Notes: generated by a model from the sequence alone, not told the origin. Positions 7,250 through 14,078 are shown, numbered from the stretch's first letter. The stretch: DNA of 14,078 nucleotides from CAZAGD01 sp049699975 (GCA_049699975.1 JBNAWB010000087.1:1-14078); one strand, 5' to 3'. Numbers and translations are program-made.

Positions 7250-7300
7250 CCTGTCATGCCGAGCCGGAACGACGTGGCCATCCCACTTAGGGAGGGAATT
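7250..7300 (+). repeat. Possible decayed copy of a TGTCATTGCGAG-type dispersed repeat
   Basis: CTGTCATGCCGAGCCGGAAC followed by GACGTGGCCATCCCAC resembles, from memory, the interspersed intergenic repeat with TGTCATTGCGAG...CGTGGCAATCTCA layout seen in many environmental bacterial genomes. It is GC-richer than its surroundings. There is no second copy in the window, so the assignment rests on recalled similarity only. Confidence 0.35.
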
Positions 7301-7418
7301 AAATCGGAATTTTTGGGAAAAATCTTTCCATTTTAAGCGGCCATCATTATTATTTTTAAAAACTAAAAATAAAATAATTACGCCTAATTATTCCTCCTTT
7401 AAAGGGATGGTATTAAAA

Positions 7419-7447
7419 TTGCCATATTTTTAAAGTTGTGCTTTAAT
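7419..7447 (+). promoter_or_regulatory. Candidate sigma-70 promoter of the DUF5658 gene
   Basis: TTGCCA (7419-7424) and TTTAAT (7442-7447) are separated by 17 bases; each box matches five of six consensus positions. Initiation near 7454 would give a leader of under 20 bases before the ATG at 7472. Confidence 0.55.
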
Positions 7448-7471
7448 AAAAATGGATAAGGTCGTCTGATA

Positions 7472-7960
7472 ATGGAATCTGAAAGAAGAGTTTTAAAAGA
7501 TCGAAGGAAAAAACCCACTCCTATCTTGAGCAGATATACTTTTTGGGGGCGTAGAAAAGAATTTCGTAGAAAAACTGATCAAGAGCGAGGTGGCTATGTT
7601 GATCGTTACAGCCCGGGAATATTATTTTTCATGACCTTGATTATTGGCTTAAATATTCTCGATGCCATATTTACCACGATGATTTTGGATTTGGGAGGGT
7701 ACGAGTTAAACCCCATTGTTAGATCAGTTATCTTCCTATACGGAGATAATTTTTGGTTATGGAAATTTGGCGTTGTTTCTGCCTCCCTCATTTTATTATG
7801 CTTGCACAGTAAATTTAGAATGGTTAAACCCATCATCTTCGGTATTACTTTGATCTACATAGCCGTCATTTCTTATCAACTCCAGCTGATTATTGACCGC
7901 TTACCACCGGAATATGAATTAAGAATTGGCTCTGCCCATTCAATAACATCTGCCGATTGA
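7472..7960 (+). CDS. DUF5658 small membrane protein
   Basis: A 162-residue inner-membrane protein of unknown function. Residues 1-45 are very basic, with a repeated DRRKK...GRRKEFRRKTDQERGG pattern expected to stay in the cytoplasm. Three hydrophobic segments follow: about 50-72 with GLNILDAIFTT, about 93-112, and about 117-140. The LDA in the first helix, the ELNP at 78-81 after it, and the WKFG before the second helix fit DUF5658. ATG 7472 is the first in-frame start after the candidate promoter; the Shine-Dalgarno sequence is poor (AAGG about 10 bases upstream). It is monocistronic. Arginine-rich N-termini of this kind suggest contact with nucleic acid or acidic lipids, but that is only a guess. 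Confidence 0.75.
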   Translation: MESERRVLKDRRKKPTPILSRYTFWGRRKEFRRKTDQERGGYVDRYSPGILFFMTLIIGLNILDAIFTTMILDLGGYELNPIVRSVIFLYGDNFWLWKFGVVSASLILLCLHSKFRMVKPIIFGITLIYIAVISYQLQLIIDRLPPEYELRIGSAHSITSAD

Positions 7961-8004
7961 GTTAATTTCCTTTCCAAAAGTAATCGCCGGCCTATTCAAA
8001 AAAT

Positions 8005-8146
8005 TGACCGTCGATTGCTTAGGAATTTCGTCCTTAATTCAAGCGAGAGGAAGAGAGGCTCATTAAAATGAGGCCCTGGTTCTTTTCGCCTCGCTCTCCC
8101 GTTTGTCTCCTGCTGGCCAGAAATATTAAAACTGATCGACGGCCAG
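8005..8146. repeat. Dispersed palindromic repeat, copy A, bounded by inverted ends (MITE-like)
   Basis: The left end TGACCGTCGAT (8005-8015) and the right end ATCGACGGCCA (8135-8145) are inverted copies of each other with one mismatch, enclosing about 142 bases with no reading frame. Inside is the palindrome CTCATTAAAATGAG (8059-8072) followed by GCCCTGGTTCT, the inverted counterpart of 3808-3835. CTGGCC (8113-8118) and GGCCAG (8141-8146) form a further inverted pair. No transposase is encoded. Size, terminal inverted ends and a second copy at 3808-3916 fit a small non-autonomous element. No clear target-site duplication was seen. Confidence 0.6.
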
Positions 8147-8159
8147 TTCGAAAAAAATA

Positions 8160-8189
8160 TTGACAATCTTTTAATTTCTGTAGTATCTG
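8160..8189 (+). promoter_or_regulatory. Candidate promoter of the acyl-CoA synthetase gene
   Basis: A perfect -35 box TTGACA (8160-8165) begins 14 bases after the right end of repeat copy A. Possible -10 boxes are TAGTAT (8181-8186, spacing 15) or TATCTG (8184-8189, spacing 18); neither is ideal. The leader to the start codon would be about 60 bases. Confidence 0.4.
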
Positions 8190-8252
8190 AATATTCCGAA
8201 TTCTTCGAAAAACTTGATAATTAATCAGCCCAAGAATAGCATGGTATAAAAA

Positions 8253-9794
8253 ATGGTCATGAATGTAGGCAAGATTCTTACTCTCGTGGCCAATAAATTT
8301 CCTGCCCGAACCGCAATCATCTTTGAAGAAAAGCGGTTTACTTATAGAGAATTCAACGCAAGAGTTAATCGTTTAGCTCAGGCCTTGCTGCGTATGGGGC
8401 TGAGAAAAGGCCAAAAGGTGGCTGTACTCCTTTTTAATTCAAATGAATTCGTAGAAGCTTATTTTGCTACGGCCAAAATAGGAGGAGTTTTTACCCCCAT
8501 TAATTTTCGCTTGGCGCAGGAAGAGATGCGATTTATCCTTAATCACTCTGACGCTCGGTTTTTTATCTTTGGCGAAGAATTTTTAGACGCTGTTAAAAAA
8601 AGCAAATCCCATTTGCCGAAAGTAGAATTTTTTATCCTGGTAGGGGGGAAGAAAGTAAAAGGCTTTTTCCATTTTGAAACCTTGTTAGAAAAAGCAAAAA
8701 AAGATGAACCATCAGCTAAAGTTTTTGAGAAAGACGTGTGCCAATTGATGTATACTTCTGGAACCACTGGGAAACCGAAAGGGGTCCTTATTACTCATGG
8801 GAACGTTCTTTGGAATCTCATAAATGGCATCTTGGGGAGAGAAGAAAAGGAAGGAGAAATATCTTTAGTAATCGGACCTCTTTACCATACCGCCGCCTTG
8901 AATAACCATTTCACAATCCGAGTAGCCATGGCGGGAACAAGTATTTTGATCAAAAATTTTGAACCCCGGAAGATTATGGAGATTATCCAAAAAGAAAAGG
9001 TCAACGTGATTTCTGGAGCCCCGGCTATGTACCATCACCTTCTCAGCCTTGCAGATTGGGAAAAATATGATACCAGTTCGATTACTAAATGTACCACAGG
9101 GGCTTCGGCCCTTCCCGAGGAGACCAAGAAGAGGCTGATGAAAATGTTTCCTCACCTAGATGGAATTTACGATGTTTATGGGTGCACTGAAGCTGCACCC
9201 AATATTACCACCCTTAATGCAAAGGATTCTCTGCGCAAGAAAGAATGTGTTGGGAAACCACTACCCTTCTTGGAAGTAAGGATTGTAGATGATCAGGAAA
9301 AGGAGGTGCCCATTGGCGAAGTAGGCGAGTTAGTTTGCCGTGGTCCCAATGTGATGAAAGGATATTATAAAGATCGCCAGGCAACGCGCGAAGCTTTAAA
9401 AGGGGGCTGGCTGCATACCGGTGATCTGGCGCGCCTGGATGAAGAAGGGTTTATTTATATTGTGGATCGAAAAAAAGACATGATTGTAAGCGGAGGCGAG
9501 AATATTTATCCCCGCGAGATAGAAGAAGTGCTCTATCATCACCCCAAAATTCAAGAAGCAGCCGTAATTGGAATCCCCGATCCTTTTTGGGGAGAATCTG
9601 TTAAAGCCTTCGTTGTTCTAAAAAAGGGAGAAATAATGAGAGAAGAAGAGGTGATCGCTTATTGTAAAGAACATTTAGCCAGCTATAAAAAACCCAAATG
9701 GGTTGAATTTGTGGACGCCCTTCCCCGCAACCCTTCGGGCAAAGTCCTCAAGAAATTATTGCGGGGGCAAACAAATATTGAATCGGAAAGATAA
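8253..9794 (+). CDS. Acyl-CoA synthetase (AMP-forming, class I adenylate-forming family)
   Basis: A 513-residue cytoplasmic ligase that activates a carboxylic acid with ATP to an acyl-adenylate and transfers it to CoA. All core motifs are intact: the P-loop TSGTTGKPKG (168-177), YGCTEAAP (309-316), GWLHTGD (385-391, with D391 expected to bind the ribose), DRKKDMIVSGGENIYPREIE (406-424), and the C-terminal PSGK motif whose K497 is the expected catalytic lysine. Length matches medium/long-chain FadD-like or aromatic-acid ligases. The acid is not evident; 4-coumarate, benzoate-type or fatty acids are possible. ATG 8253 is the called start and ATG 8259 is possible; neither has a clear Shine-Dalgarno sequence. 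It is monocistronic, with repeat copy A and a TTGACA box upstream. The TRAP transporter and crotonase nearby could serve the same catabolic theme (inference). Confidence 0.93.
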   Translation: MVMNVGKILTLVANKFPARTAIIFEEKRFTYREFNARVNRLAQALLRMGLRKGQKVAVLLFNSNEFVEAYFATAKIGGVFTPINFRLAQEEMRFILNHSDARFFIFGEEFLDAVKKSKSHLPKVEFFILVGGKKVKGFFHFETLLEKAKKDEPSAKVFEKDVCQLMYTSGTTGKPKGVLITHGNVLWNLINGILGREEKEGEISLVIGPLYHTAALNNHFTIRVAMAGTSILIKNFEPRKIMEIIQKEKVNVISGAPAMYHHLLSLADWEKYDTSSITKCTTGASALPEETKKRLMKMFPHLDGIYDVYGCTEAAPNITTLNAKDSLRKKECVGKPLPFLEVRIVDDQEKEVPIGEVGELVCRGPNVMKGYYKDRQATREALKGGWLHTGDLARLDEEGFIYIVDRKKDMIVSGGENIYPREIEEVLYHHPKIQEAAVIGIPDPFWGESVKAFVVLKKGEIMREEEVIAYCKEHLASYKKPKWVEFVDALPRNPSGKVLKKLLRGQTNIESER

Positions 9795-9870
9795 ACCCCT
9801 TTTCCAATTCCTTAATTTTCATTAAAAATTTTTCTCTCCCTTCTTTCCTCATCTGCCCTTGATTTCTTCC

Positions 9871-9898
9871 TTGCAACTTTATTATCAGCTAATATAAT
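9871..9898 (+). promoter_or_regulatory. Promoter of the large HEAT/TPR/SEC-C gene
   Basis: TTGCAA (9871-9876) and a perfect TATAAT (9893-9898) are 16 bases apart. Initiation near 9905 lies after the TTG at 9899, which supports GTG at 9929 as the true start. The 100 bases upstream of the gene are pyrimidine-rich and hold nothing else recognisable. Confidence 0.65.
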
Positions 9899-9928
9899 TT
9901 GATTATATCTTTTAAAAGGAGATTAAAA

Positions 9929-12900
9929 GTGAATCAAAAGATATGGAGTCAAATTGATTTGGCCAACTTGGCCCGCCACCAAAACCCAGATGTAAGAAAA
10001 TGGGCCTGCGAGAGAATGAAAACGCTTTATGGCGAATCGGGAATGGAGATCTTAGAAACACTCCTAAGAGATAAAGAAGAAAAGGTTGTGCAAGAAGCTT
10101 TAAGCTATTTACAAAAATATCCTCAAGCGAAATTTATTGCTATCCTTCTAAATCTCTGCGCGAATCAGCAAGGGACAATTTCCGGGAAGAGTTCTTATAT
10201 CCTTGGGAAATTAAAAACGCCTGGTTTTATTGACATCTTTAGAAAAAAAGGCTTAATAAAGCCCATTGAAGATGTAGAATTGATATGGCTGACCAAGGCC
10301 CTGGGCGAACTCGCTACTCAGGAGGCTAAAGAAATACTTAGAGAGTTACTCTCCAAGGCCAATGAGCAAACAGATCCTTTTTTTATCCAAAATTTAATTC
10401 ACGCTCTCCTTGTGGCTAAAGAAGACGATCACGTTATCTTAAATTTTTATGCCAGATTCTACCCAAATTTTTCCATGGAAATTCTGCAACCTTTTGCTTT
10501 TCTTTGTGGATCACCTGTTACCGTTGAAGACTTAAGAGCGGAAGAAAAGAAAAAATTCTTTAAAAAGAATATTCCTCCCGTGCTCAATTACACCTTGGCA
10601 TATCTTCCAAAGATGGGATATTCTTCTTTGGCCAAAGTTGTCCCCAAAAAACTCGCCGAAAAGAACTATTCTTCTTTGATCGAATTAGTCTGGCAACAAG
10701 CAGAAGAAGCCGTACATAAAAAACTGAAAGACGGGGATAATTTCTTTAACCTAAGTGATGCCCCCTTACAGAAGAGTTTTCAATTCCTCAAGAGCTTCCG
10801 GGATTATATTTCCTGGGGGCCTAAGGAATCTTTAAAAGATATGAGCATCGTAGCCTTGGTGATCTTGGAAAAGTTTATAGAATTTGAGCCTTTAATTGGC
10901 CTGAATCTGGAAACTTTGGATCAAGAAAGTATCTGGCCGACCCTTTTTAAAGACCGGGCCAGCTTAGATACAGATGATCAACTTATAGAAAAACTTTTCG
11001 CCCAAGTCTCTGCCGAAATAATTTTTAATAAGGCCCTCGAGCAATTAAAAAAAGCCCCATATTCCCGCGGCACCGAGCGGGCCTTGCGGGTCCTGGGGAG
11101 ATTAAGGGAAAAGAGGGCGGTGCCTATTTTGGTTGATTTTCTTAAGCAGCGACCAGGAGATTTTGCATTGGATGAATGTCTTAACGCTCTGGTGCAGATA
11201 GGCCGGCCAATTTTAGAGTACCTGGCCAATCATTTCGAGCACCTGAATGAACAGCAGAAATTAGAGCTGCTCTTTGCCTTAAGAGATATTCCGGAAGAGG
11301 AGACCGTAGATTTTCTGCTGCGTTATTGGGATGATTTGTGGAAAATTGATAAAGAGGTTTTTCTTGCAGCCTTAGAGGGCATAGGTTCCAGAAGATTCAT
11401 CTCTCCTCTTCGCCAAGAGTTAAAAGAAGGAGAAACTTTAGAGGAAGATATCTTCTACCTCCTCTGCCAAATCCATGGAGTTGATGATCCTCTCTTGCCC
11501 CAGATTGAAAAAAGTATGAAGGAAAGGGAAAAAGAGATAGAAAAGAATCTAACTTTTCTTAATAGTGAAAATTTAACTGCTCTTCTGCGTAAGCCTTTGC
11601 AAATTGAACTGCAATGTCGCCAGTGTGGCAAGCCTTATTTTTACGAGGTGAAAAATGTTTATTTGGAGGAGAAAGATGGGCGGCCCATCATCGAAGACAA
11701 AATTGTCTGCAAAAACTGCCAAGCCATTAACCAATATGAATTAACCTCCAAAGCAAATATGGCCATAATTGGCCAAATGATTTTGATGCATGCCCTGGCA
11801 GACAAAGGGAATTTGGATCTCACAGAAAGCTCTATTAAAATTGCCAGTACGGCCTTAATGGATGGGCGCCAAATGTCCAAAGAAGAAATGCTTAAATACT
11901 ATGGAAAGGAGATTAAAAGGACACCCAAAGATCCTGCTTTGCGCATCGGTTATGCCAATGTACTAATTAGGGCAGGTAGAGAAAAGGAGGCCGTCTCGCA
12001 ATATGAAGAAGCTCTTAGATTAGATCCCCTGGCTGTTGAAGCTTATGCAAGTTTAGGAGAGTTAGCGGCAGATAAAGGAAACTTTGCGTTGGCCTATGAT
12101 TATTTTAAAAAAGCCTTTGATTGTCTCCATACCGGGCATTATTACAGGACGAAAAATTTGGATCAGGCAAAGGAAGCCATCGTCAATAACCTTGAACATT
12201 ATCGGCATTTAGCGGATAGAAAACCAGAGGAAACATATCGACCTTCCTCCTCGGCCATCGTCAAGCAAGGGAAAGTAGGCAGGAATGCCCCCTGTCCATG
12301 TGGGAGCGGGAAAAAATACAAAAAGTGTTGCCTGAGTAAAGATGAATTAAGAGATACGCCAAAAACCTCTATGACGCCTACAGAGATGAAATTACGGGAT
12401 GAACTCCTCTCTTTTTCGGCCAAAGAAAGATACAAAAAAGATTTTAAAAAAGCATATGAATTATTCTTCCGCAAGCCTTTCCAAGAAGTATTGGTCATTG
12501 ATGAAAAGGAGGAGGCAGATTTTCCATTATTTCTGGATTGGTTTATTCACGATTATATCTTGGGGAATGGAGCGACTATCGCGGAGGAGTTTTACCAGGA
12601 AAAAAGAAGGAAAATTTCCGAAGAACAAATTATTTTATTTAAAAATGAGATACCAAGTTATCTCAGCTTTTATGAAATAACCTCTGTTTCCCCAGGAAAA
12701 GGACTGACGCTCAAAGATTTAATAACCGGAGAAGAGTTGGAGGTTTGGGAAGTAAGCGGCTCTTTAGCCGCGGTGAAATGGGATGTGCTCTTGACGAGAG
12801 TGATCAAGATGAGCCAGGTTAATAAGTTATCAGGGGCTGCCCTACTCCTTCCTCGGCGGACTAAAGAAGAAATCCTTTCCGTTGTAAAGAACCTGTGGGA

Positions 12901-13690
12901 AAAATTTCAAAAGCAAACCGGCCAGAGGGAATGGTCATATTTTATGAAGACGAATGCCTACTTTGTTTACCATTTGATGAAAGACCAACCCATAAAAGAG
13001 CCCATCTTTGTGACAGAAGAGCACCACCAAATCTGTTCGGCCACAGCTTTTTTTGAGGTGAAGGATTTCGAGGGAGTTAGTTATCGCCTGTCTAAAACAT
13101 ATGACTTCGTTATTGAAGAGGAAAAGGAAGACCAAATTACTTTTACCTGGTTGAAAAGGGGTGAGTCGAAGGATTGGGAGGTAGGAGAATCGATAGAAAA
13201 TTCGATCATTTTAAAGTCGGAAATGGTAAAAGGAGAAGGTTTATTACGATGGACGTCTTTGGGAACAATTACCTTAAGACCAAAGAGTTTGCAACTTTGG
13301 TGCGTCTCTAAAGAGCGATTGGAACGGGGAAAGAAGAGATTGAAAGAGGTTTTAGGGGATTATATCCAACATAAGAAAGACACCTTTGAAGATGTTGGGA
13401 AGATGATCAAAGGATCATCAAAAAAGCCTCCTGCTGATGAAAAGAAAGAGTTTAAAGAAAAAGCTTTTCCCATTTTAAGAAAAACAATGGAAGAGTTCGC
13501 CCTGCGCTGGCTTGATGAACCCATTCCTGCTTTGGGAGGGAAAACGCCCAGAGAGGCTGTCCAGACTCCCGAAGGGAAAAGAAAAGTGGAAGAGCTCCTT
13601 AAGGACTTTGAAAATATGGAAGAAAGAAAAAGGAAGGATGGAGAAGTTTATATTGATGTCAATGAATTAAGAAAGATGCTGGGCTTATGA
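9929..13690 (+). CDS. Large multidomain protein: HEAT-like repeats, zinc ribbon, TPR, SEC-C motif, DUF2384-like C-terminus
   Basis: A 1253-residue soluble protein without a signal peptide or membrane segment. Residues 1 to about 550 are helical pairs resembling HEAT repeats (clear near 380-430, TERALRVLGRLREKRAVPIL). C563, C566, C594 and C597 form a CxxC...CxxC zinc ribbon. Residues about 660-735 hold TPR-type repeats (REKEAVSQYEEALRLDPLAV). C789, C791, C800 and C801 make a SEC-C zinc motif (NAPCPCGSGKKYKKCC), known from SecA C-termini. After a long uncharacterised region, residues about 1194-1224 (WLDEPIPALGGKTPREA...) resemble the Xre/MbcA/ParS toxin-binding domain. The start is GTG 9929, with AAAAGGAG eight bases upstream. 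The gene is monocistronic. The modules suggest a protein- or RNA-binding scaffold; no enzyme motif was found and the function is unknown. Confidence 0.85.
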   Translation: MNQKIWSQIDLANLARHQNPDVRKWACERMKTLYGESGMEILETLLRDKEEKVVQEALSYLQKYPQAKFIAILLNLCANQQGTISGKSSYILGKLKTPGFIDIFRKKGLIKPIEDVELIWLTKALGELATQEAKEILRELLSKANEQTDPFFIQNLIHALLVAKEDDHVILNFYARFYPNFSMEILQPFAFLCGSPVTVEDLRAEEKKKFFKKNIPPVLNYTLAYLPKMGYSSLAKVVPKKLAEKNYSSLIELVWQQAEEAVHKKLKDGDNFFNLSDAPLQKSFQFLKSFRDYISWGPKESLKDMSIVALVILEKFIEFEPLIGLNLETLDQESIWPTLFKDRASLDTDDQLIEKLFAQVSAEIIFNKALEQLKKAPYSRGTERALRVLGRLREKRAVPILVDFLKQRPGDFALDECLNALVQIGRPILEYLANHFEHLNEQQKLELLFALRDIPEEETVDFLLRYWDDLWKIDKEVFLAALEGIGSRRFISPLRQELKEGETLEEDIFYLLCQIHGVDDPLLPQIEKSMKEREKEIEKNLTFLNSENLTALLRKPLQIELQCRQCGKPYFYEVKNVYLEEKDGRPIIEDKIVCKNCQAINQYELTSKANMAIIGQMILMHALADKGNLDLTESSIKIASTALMDGRQMSKEEMLKYYGKEIKRTPKDPALRIGYANVLIRAGREKEAVSQYEEALRLDPLAVEAYASLGELAADKGNFALAYDYFKKAFDCLHTGHYYRTKNLDQAKEAIVNNLEHYRHLADRKPEETYRPSSSAIVKQGKVGRNAPCPCGSGKKYKKCCLSKDELRDTPKTSMTPTEMKLRDELLSFSAKERYKKDFKKAYELFFRKPFQEVLVIDEKEEADFPLFLDWFIHDYILGNGATIAEEFYQEKRRKISEEQIILFKNEIPSYLSFYEITSVSPGKGLTLKDLITGEELEVWEVSGSLAAVKWDVLLTRVIKMSQVNKLSGAALLLPRRTKEEILSVVKNLWEKFQKQTGQREWSYFMKTNAYFVYHLMKDQPIKEPIFVTEEHHQICSATAFFEVKDFEGVSYRLSKTYDFVIEEEKEDQITFTWLKRGESKDWEVGESIENSIILKSEMVKGEGLLRWTSLGTITLRPKSLQLWCVSKERLERGKKRLKEVLGDYIQHKKDTFEDVGKMIKGSSKKPPADEKKEFKEKAFPILRKTMEEFALRWLDEPIPALGGKTPREAVQTPEGKRKVEELLKDFENMEERKRKDGEVYIDVNELRKMLGL

Positions 13691-13764
13691 AAGTTTTTAT
13701 CATAAAATATATCTTCCGCAGTCCAGCCTCTTTGAAAACCACCTTAAGGGCAACCAGCAGGAAT

Positions 13765-13800
13765 GAAAGAGCTGCAACCCCTTGAAATTACAGCTCTTTC
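13765..13800. terminator. Hairpin between the convergent large gene and tRNA-Leu
   Basis: GAAAGAGCTG (13765-13774) and its exact complement CAGCTCTTTC (13791-13800) form a 10-base-pair stem with a 16-base loop. It lies 75 bases after the large gene's stop and 7 bases beyond the tRNA-Leu 3' end on the other strand. Neither side has a strong T-run, so it may be a weak bidirectional terminator or a processing or stability hairpin. Confidence 0.45.
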
Positions 13801-13807
13801 TAAATCT

Positions 13808-13894
13808 TGGTGCCGAAGAGGGGACTCGAACCCCTACGTGGCCACCCACACTAGACCCTGAACCTAGCGCGTCTACCAGTTCCGCCACTTCGGC
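13808..13894 (-). tRNA. tRNA-Leu (anticodon CAG)
   Basis: Read on the minus strand, the 87 bases give a class II tRNA. The acceptor stem is GCCGAAG/CTTCGGC. The D arm GCGGAACTGGTAGACGCG is standard for leucine tRNA. The anticodon stem CTAGG/TCTAG closes the loop TTCAGGG (CAG at 13858-13860). A long variable arm TGTGGGTGGCCACG and the T arm GGGG-TTCGAGT-CCCC follow, then discriminator A and an encoded CCA. Confidence 0.97.
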
Positions 13895-13916
13895 ACATAT
13901 TTTTTTCTTTAATAAA

Positions 13917-13945
13917 AAACTACTTTTATTTTTTTTCTTTGTCAA
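13917..13945 (-). promoter_or_regulatory. Candidate sigma-70 promoter of tRNA-Leu
   Basis: On the minus strand a perfect TTGACA (13940-13945) is followed after 17 bases by TAGTTT (13917-13922), in an A/T-rich spacer. The leader to the tRNA would be about 15-20 bases. The dispersed dyad ends 13 bases upstream of the -35 box. Confidence 0.5.
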
Positions 13946-13956
13946 GATGTTTTTGG

Positions 13957-13982
13957 CCTGACCGTCGATTACTTTTTAATTT
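13957..13982 (-). repeat. Dispersed repeat end, copy C
   Basis: CCTGACCGTCGATTAC and the following bases match the inverse of 3891-3916 at 24 of 26 positions. The palindromic core found in copies A and B is not seen before the window ends, so this is either an isolated end or part of an element truncated or extended beyond the edge. Confidence 0.6.
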
Positions 13983-14012
13983 CTAATTAATTTGCTTAAT
14001 CTATCCCGCTTT

Positions 14013-14034
14013 TAAAAGGGGTCTAAAAGGGGTC
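14013..14034 (+). repeat. Perfect 11-base tandem duplication
   Basis: TAAAAGGGGTC occurs twice in direct succession (14013-14023 and 14024-14034), followed by AAACC. The remaining 44 bases to the edge are A/T-rich with no reading frame. AAAAGGGGTC-type sequence is, from memory, common at the edges of IS200-like (Y1 transposase) elements, but no transposase is inside the window. Confidence 0.55.
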
Positions 14035-14078
14035 AAACCTTTAAACTTTAATTGAGGCATTTACTCTTAAGTTCCTTA

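Larger units (their letters stand above)
7087..7471. other. Divergent intergenic region between the aldolase and DUF5658 genes
   Basis: This 385-base AT-rich region has no supportable gene. It holds the candidate aldolase promoter on the minus strand (7140-7169), a repeat-like GC-richer patch (7250-7300) and a good rightward promoter (7419-7447). The middle (7320-7400) is simple A/T-rich sequence. Confidence 0.55.

Noticed and set aside
7224..7433. 69-residue plus-strand frame in the intergenic region
   Set aside because: Composition is low-complexity AT-rich, it spans the repeat-like patch, and it has no ribosome-binding site or recognisable domain.
7452..7469. Five-codon reading frame ending just before the DUF5658 start, possible leader peptide
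   Set aside because: Its ATG falls at or before the predicted transcription start, and it has no ribosome-binding site or attenuator hairpin.
9899..9928. TTG start of the large gene
   Set aside because: It lies directly after the TATAAT box, upstream of the expected transcription start; GTG at 9929 has a good ribosome-binding site.
12199..12498. 99-residue antisense frame in the large gene
   Set aside because: It lies opposite the SEC-C coding region with no own signals; it is a shadow of the real frame.
13700..13945. 81-residue minus-strand reading frame
   Set aside because: It is the translation of the tRNA-Leu gene (the familiar AEVAELVDALGSGS string), not a protein.
1..14078. CRISPR array, prophage or defence island
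   Set aside because: No regularly spaced repeats, cas-like genes, integrase, phage structural genes or restriction/toxin genes were seen.

Overview
The window reads as a chromosomal stretch of an AT-leaning, probably anaerobic bacterium. DUF3786 and DUF5658 genes, a TRAP carboxylate transporter, a URO-D-type methyltransferase relative and CoA-ester genes fit an uncultured Desulfobacterota (deltaproteobacterial) type best. This placement is inference from gene content; no ribosomal or other phylogenetic marker is present.

Layout: (1) 1-2426, plus strand: the 3' part of a TRAP substrate-binding gene (dctP-like, cut by the left edge), then dctQ- and dctM-like membrane genes in one tight operon. 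(2) 2432-3509, minus strand: tRNA-Glu(CTC) followed 30 bases later by a URO-D superfamily gene, converging on dctM with only 5 bases between the stop codons. (3) 3510-3940: an intergenic stretch with the tRNA-Glu promoter and a dispersed repeat. (4) 3941-4729, plus: a crotonase-fold enoyl-CoA hydratase/isomerase. (5) 4747-7086, minus: an operon of HpcH/HpaI-type aldolase, DUF3786 protein and M55 D-aminopeptidase. (6) 7472-7960, plus: a small DUF5658 membrane protein. (7) 8005-8146: a second, inverted-repeat-bounded copy of the dispersed element. (8) 8253-9794, plus: an acyl-CoA synthetase. (9) 9929-13690, plus: a 1253-residue protein combining HEAT-like repeats, a zinc ribbon, TPRs, a SEC-C motif and a C-terminus resembling the Xre/MbcA/ParS toxin-binding domain. 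(10) 13808-13894, minus: tRNA-Leu(CAG), then more repeat sequence at the right edge.

The metabolic genes suggest uptake of an organic acid (TRAP), activation to a CoA ester (acyl-CoA synthetase) and processing of unsaturated CoA esters (crotonase). They are not in one operon, so a shared pathway is only a possibility.

The most unusual non-coding signal is a family of intergenic repeats sharing an imperfect dyad, TGATCGACGGYCA. It occurs four times (near 3902, 8005, 8133 and 13959). In two places it lies 13-14 bases upstream of a perfect TTGACA -35 box, once in front of tRNA-Leu and once in front of the acyl-CoA synthetase. Either a MITE-like element or a regulator-binding site could explain it. 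The most unusual protein is the large HEAT/TPR/SEC-C protein. I found no CRISPR array, phage gene, intact transposase or clear defence system.
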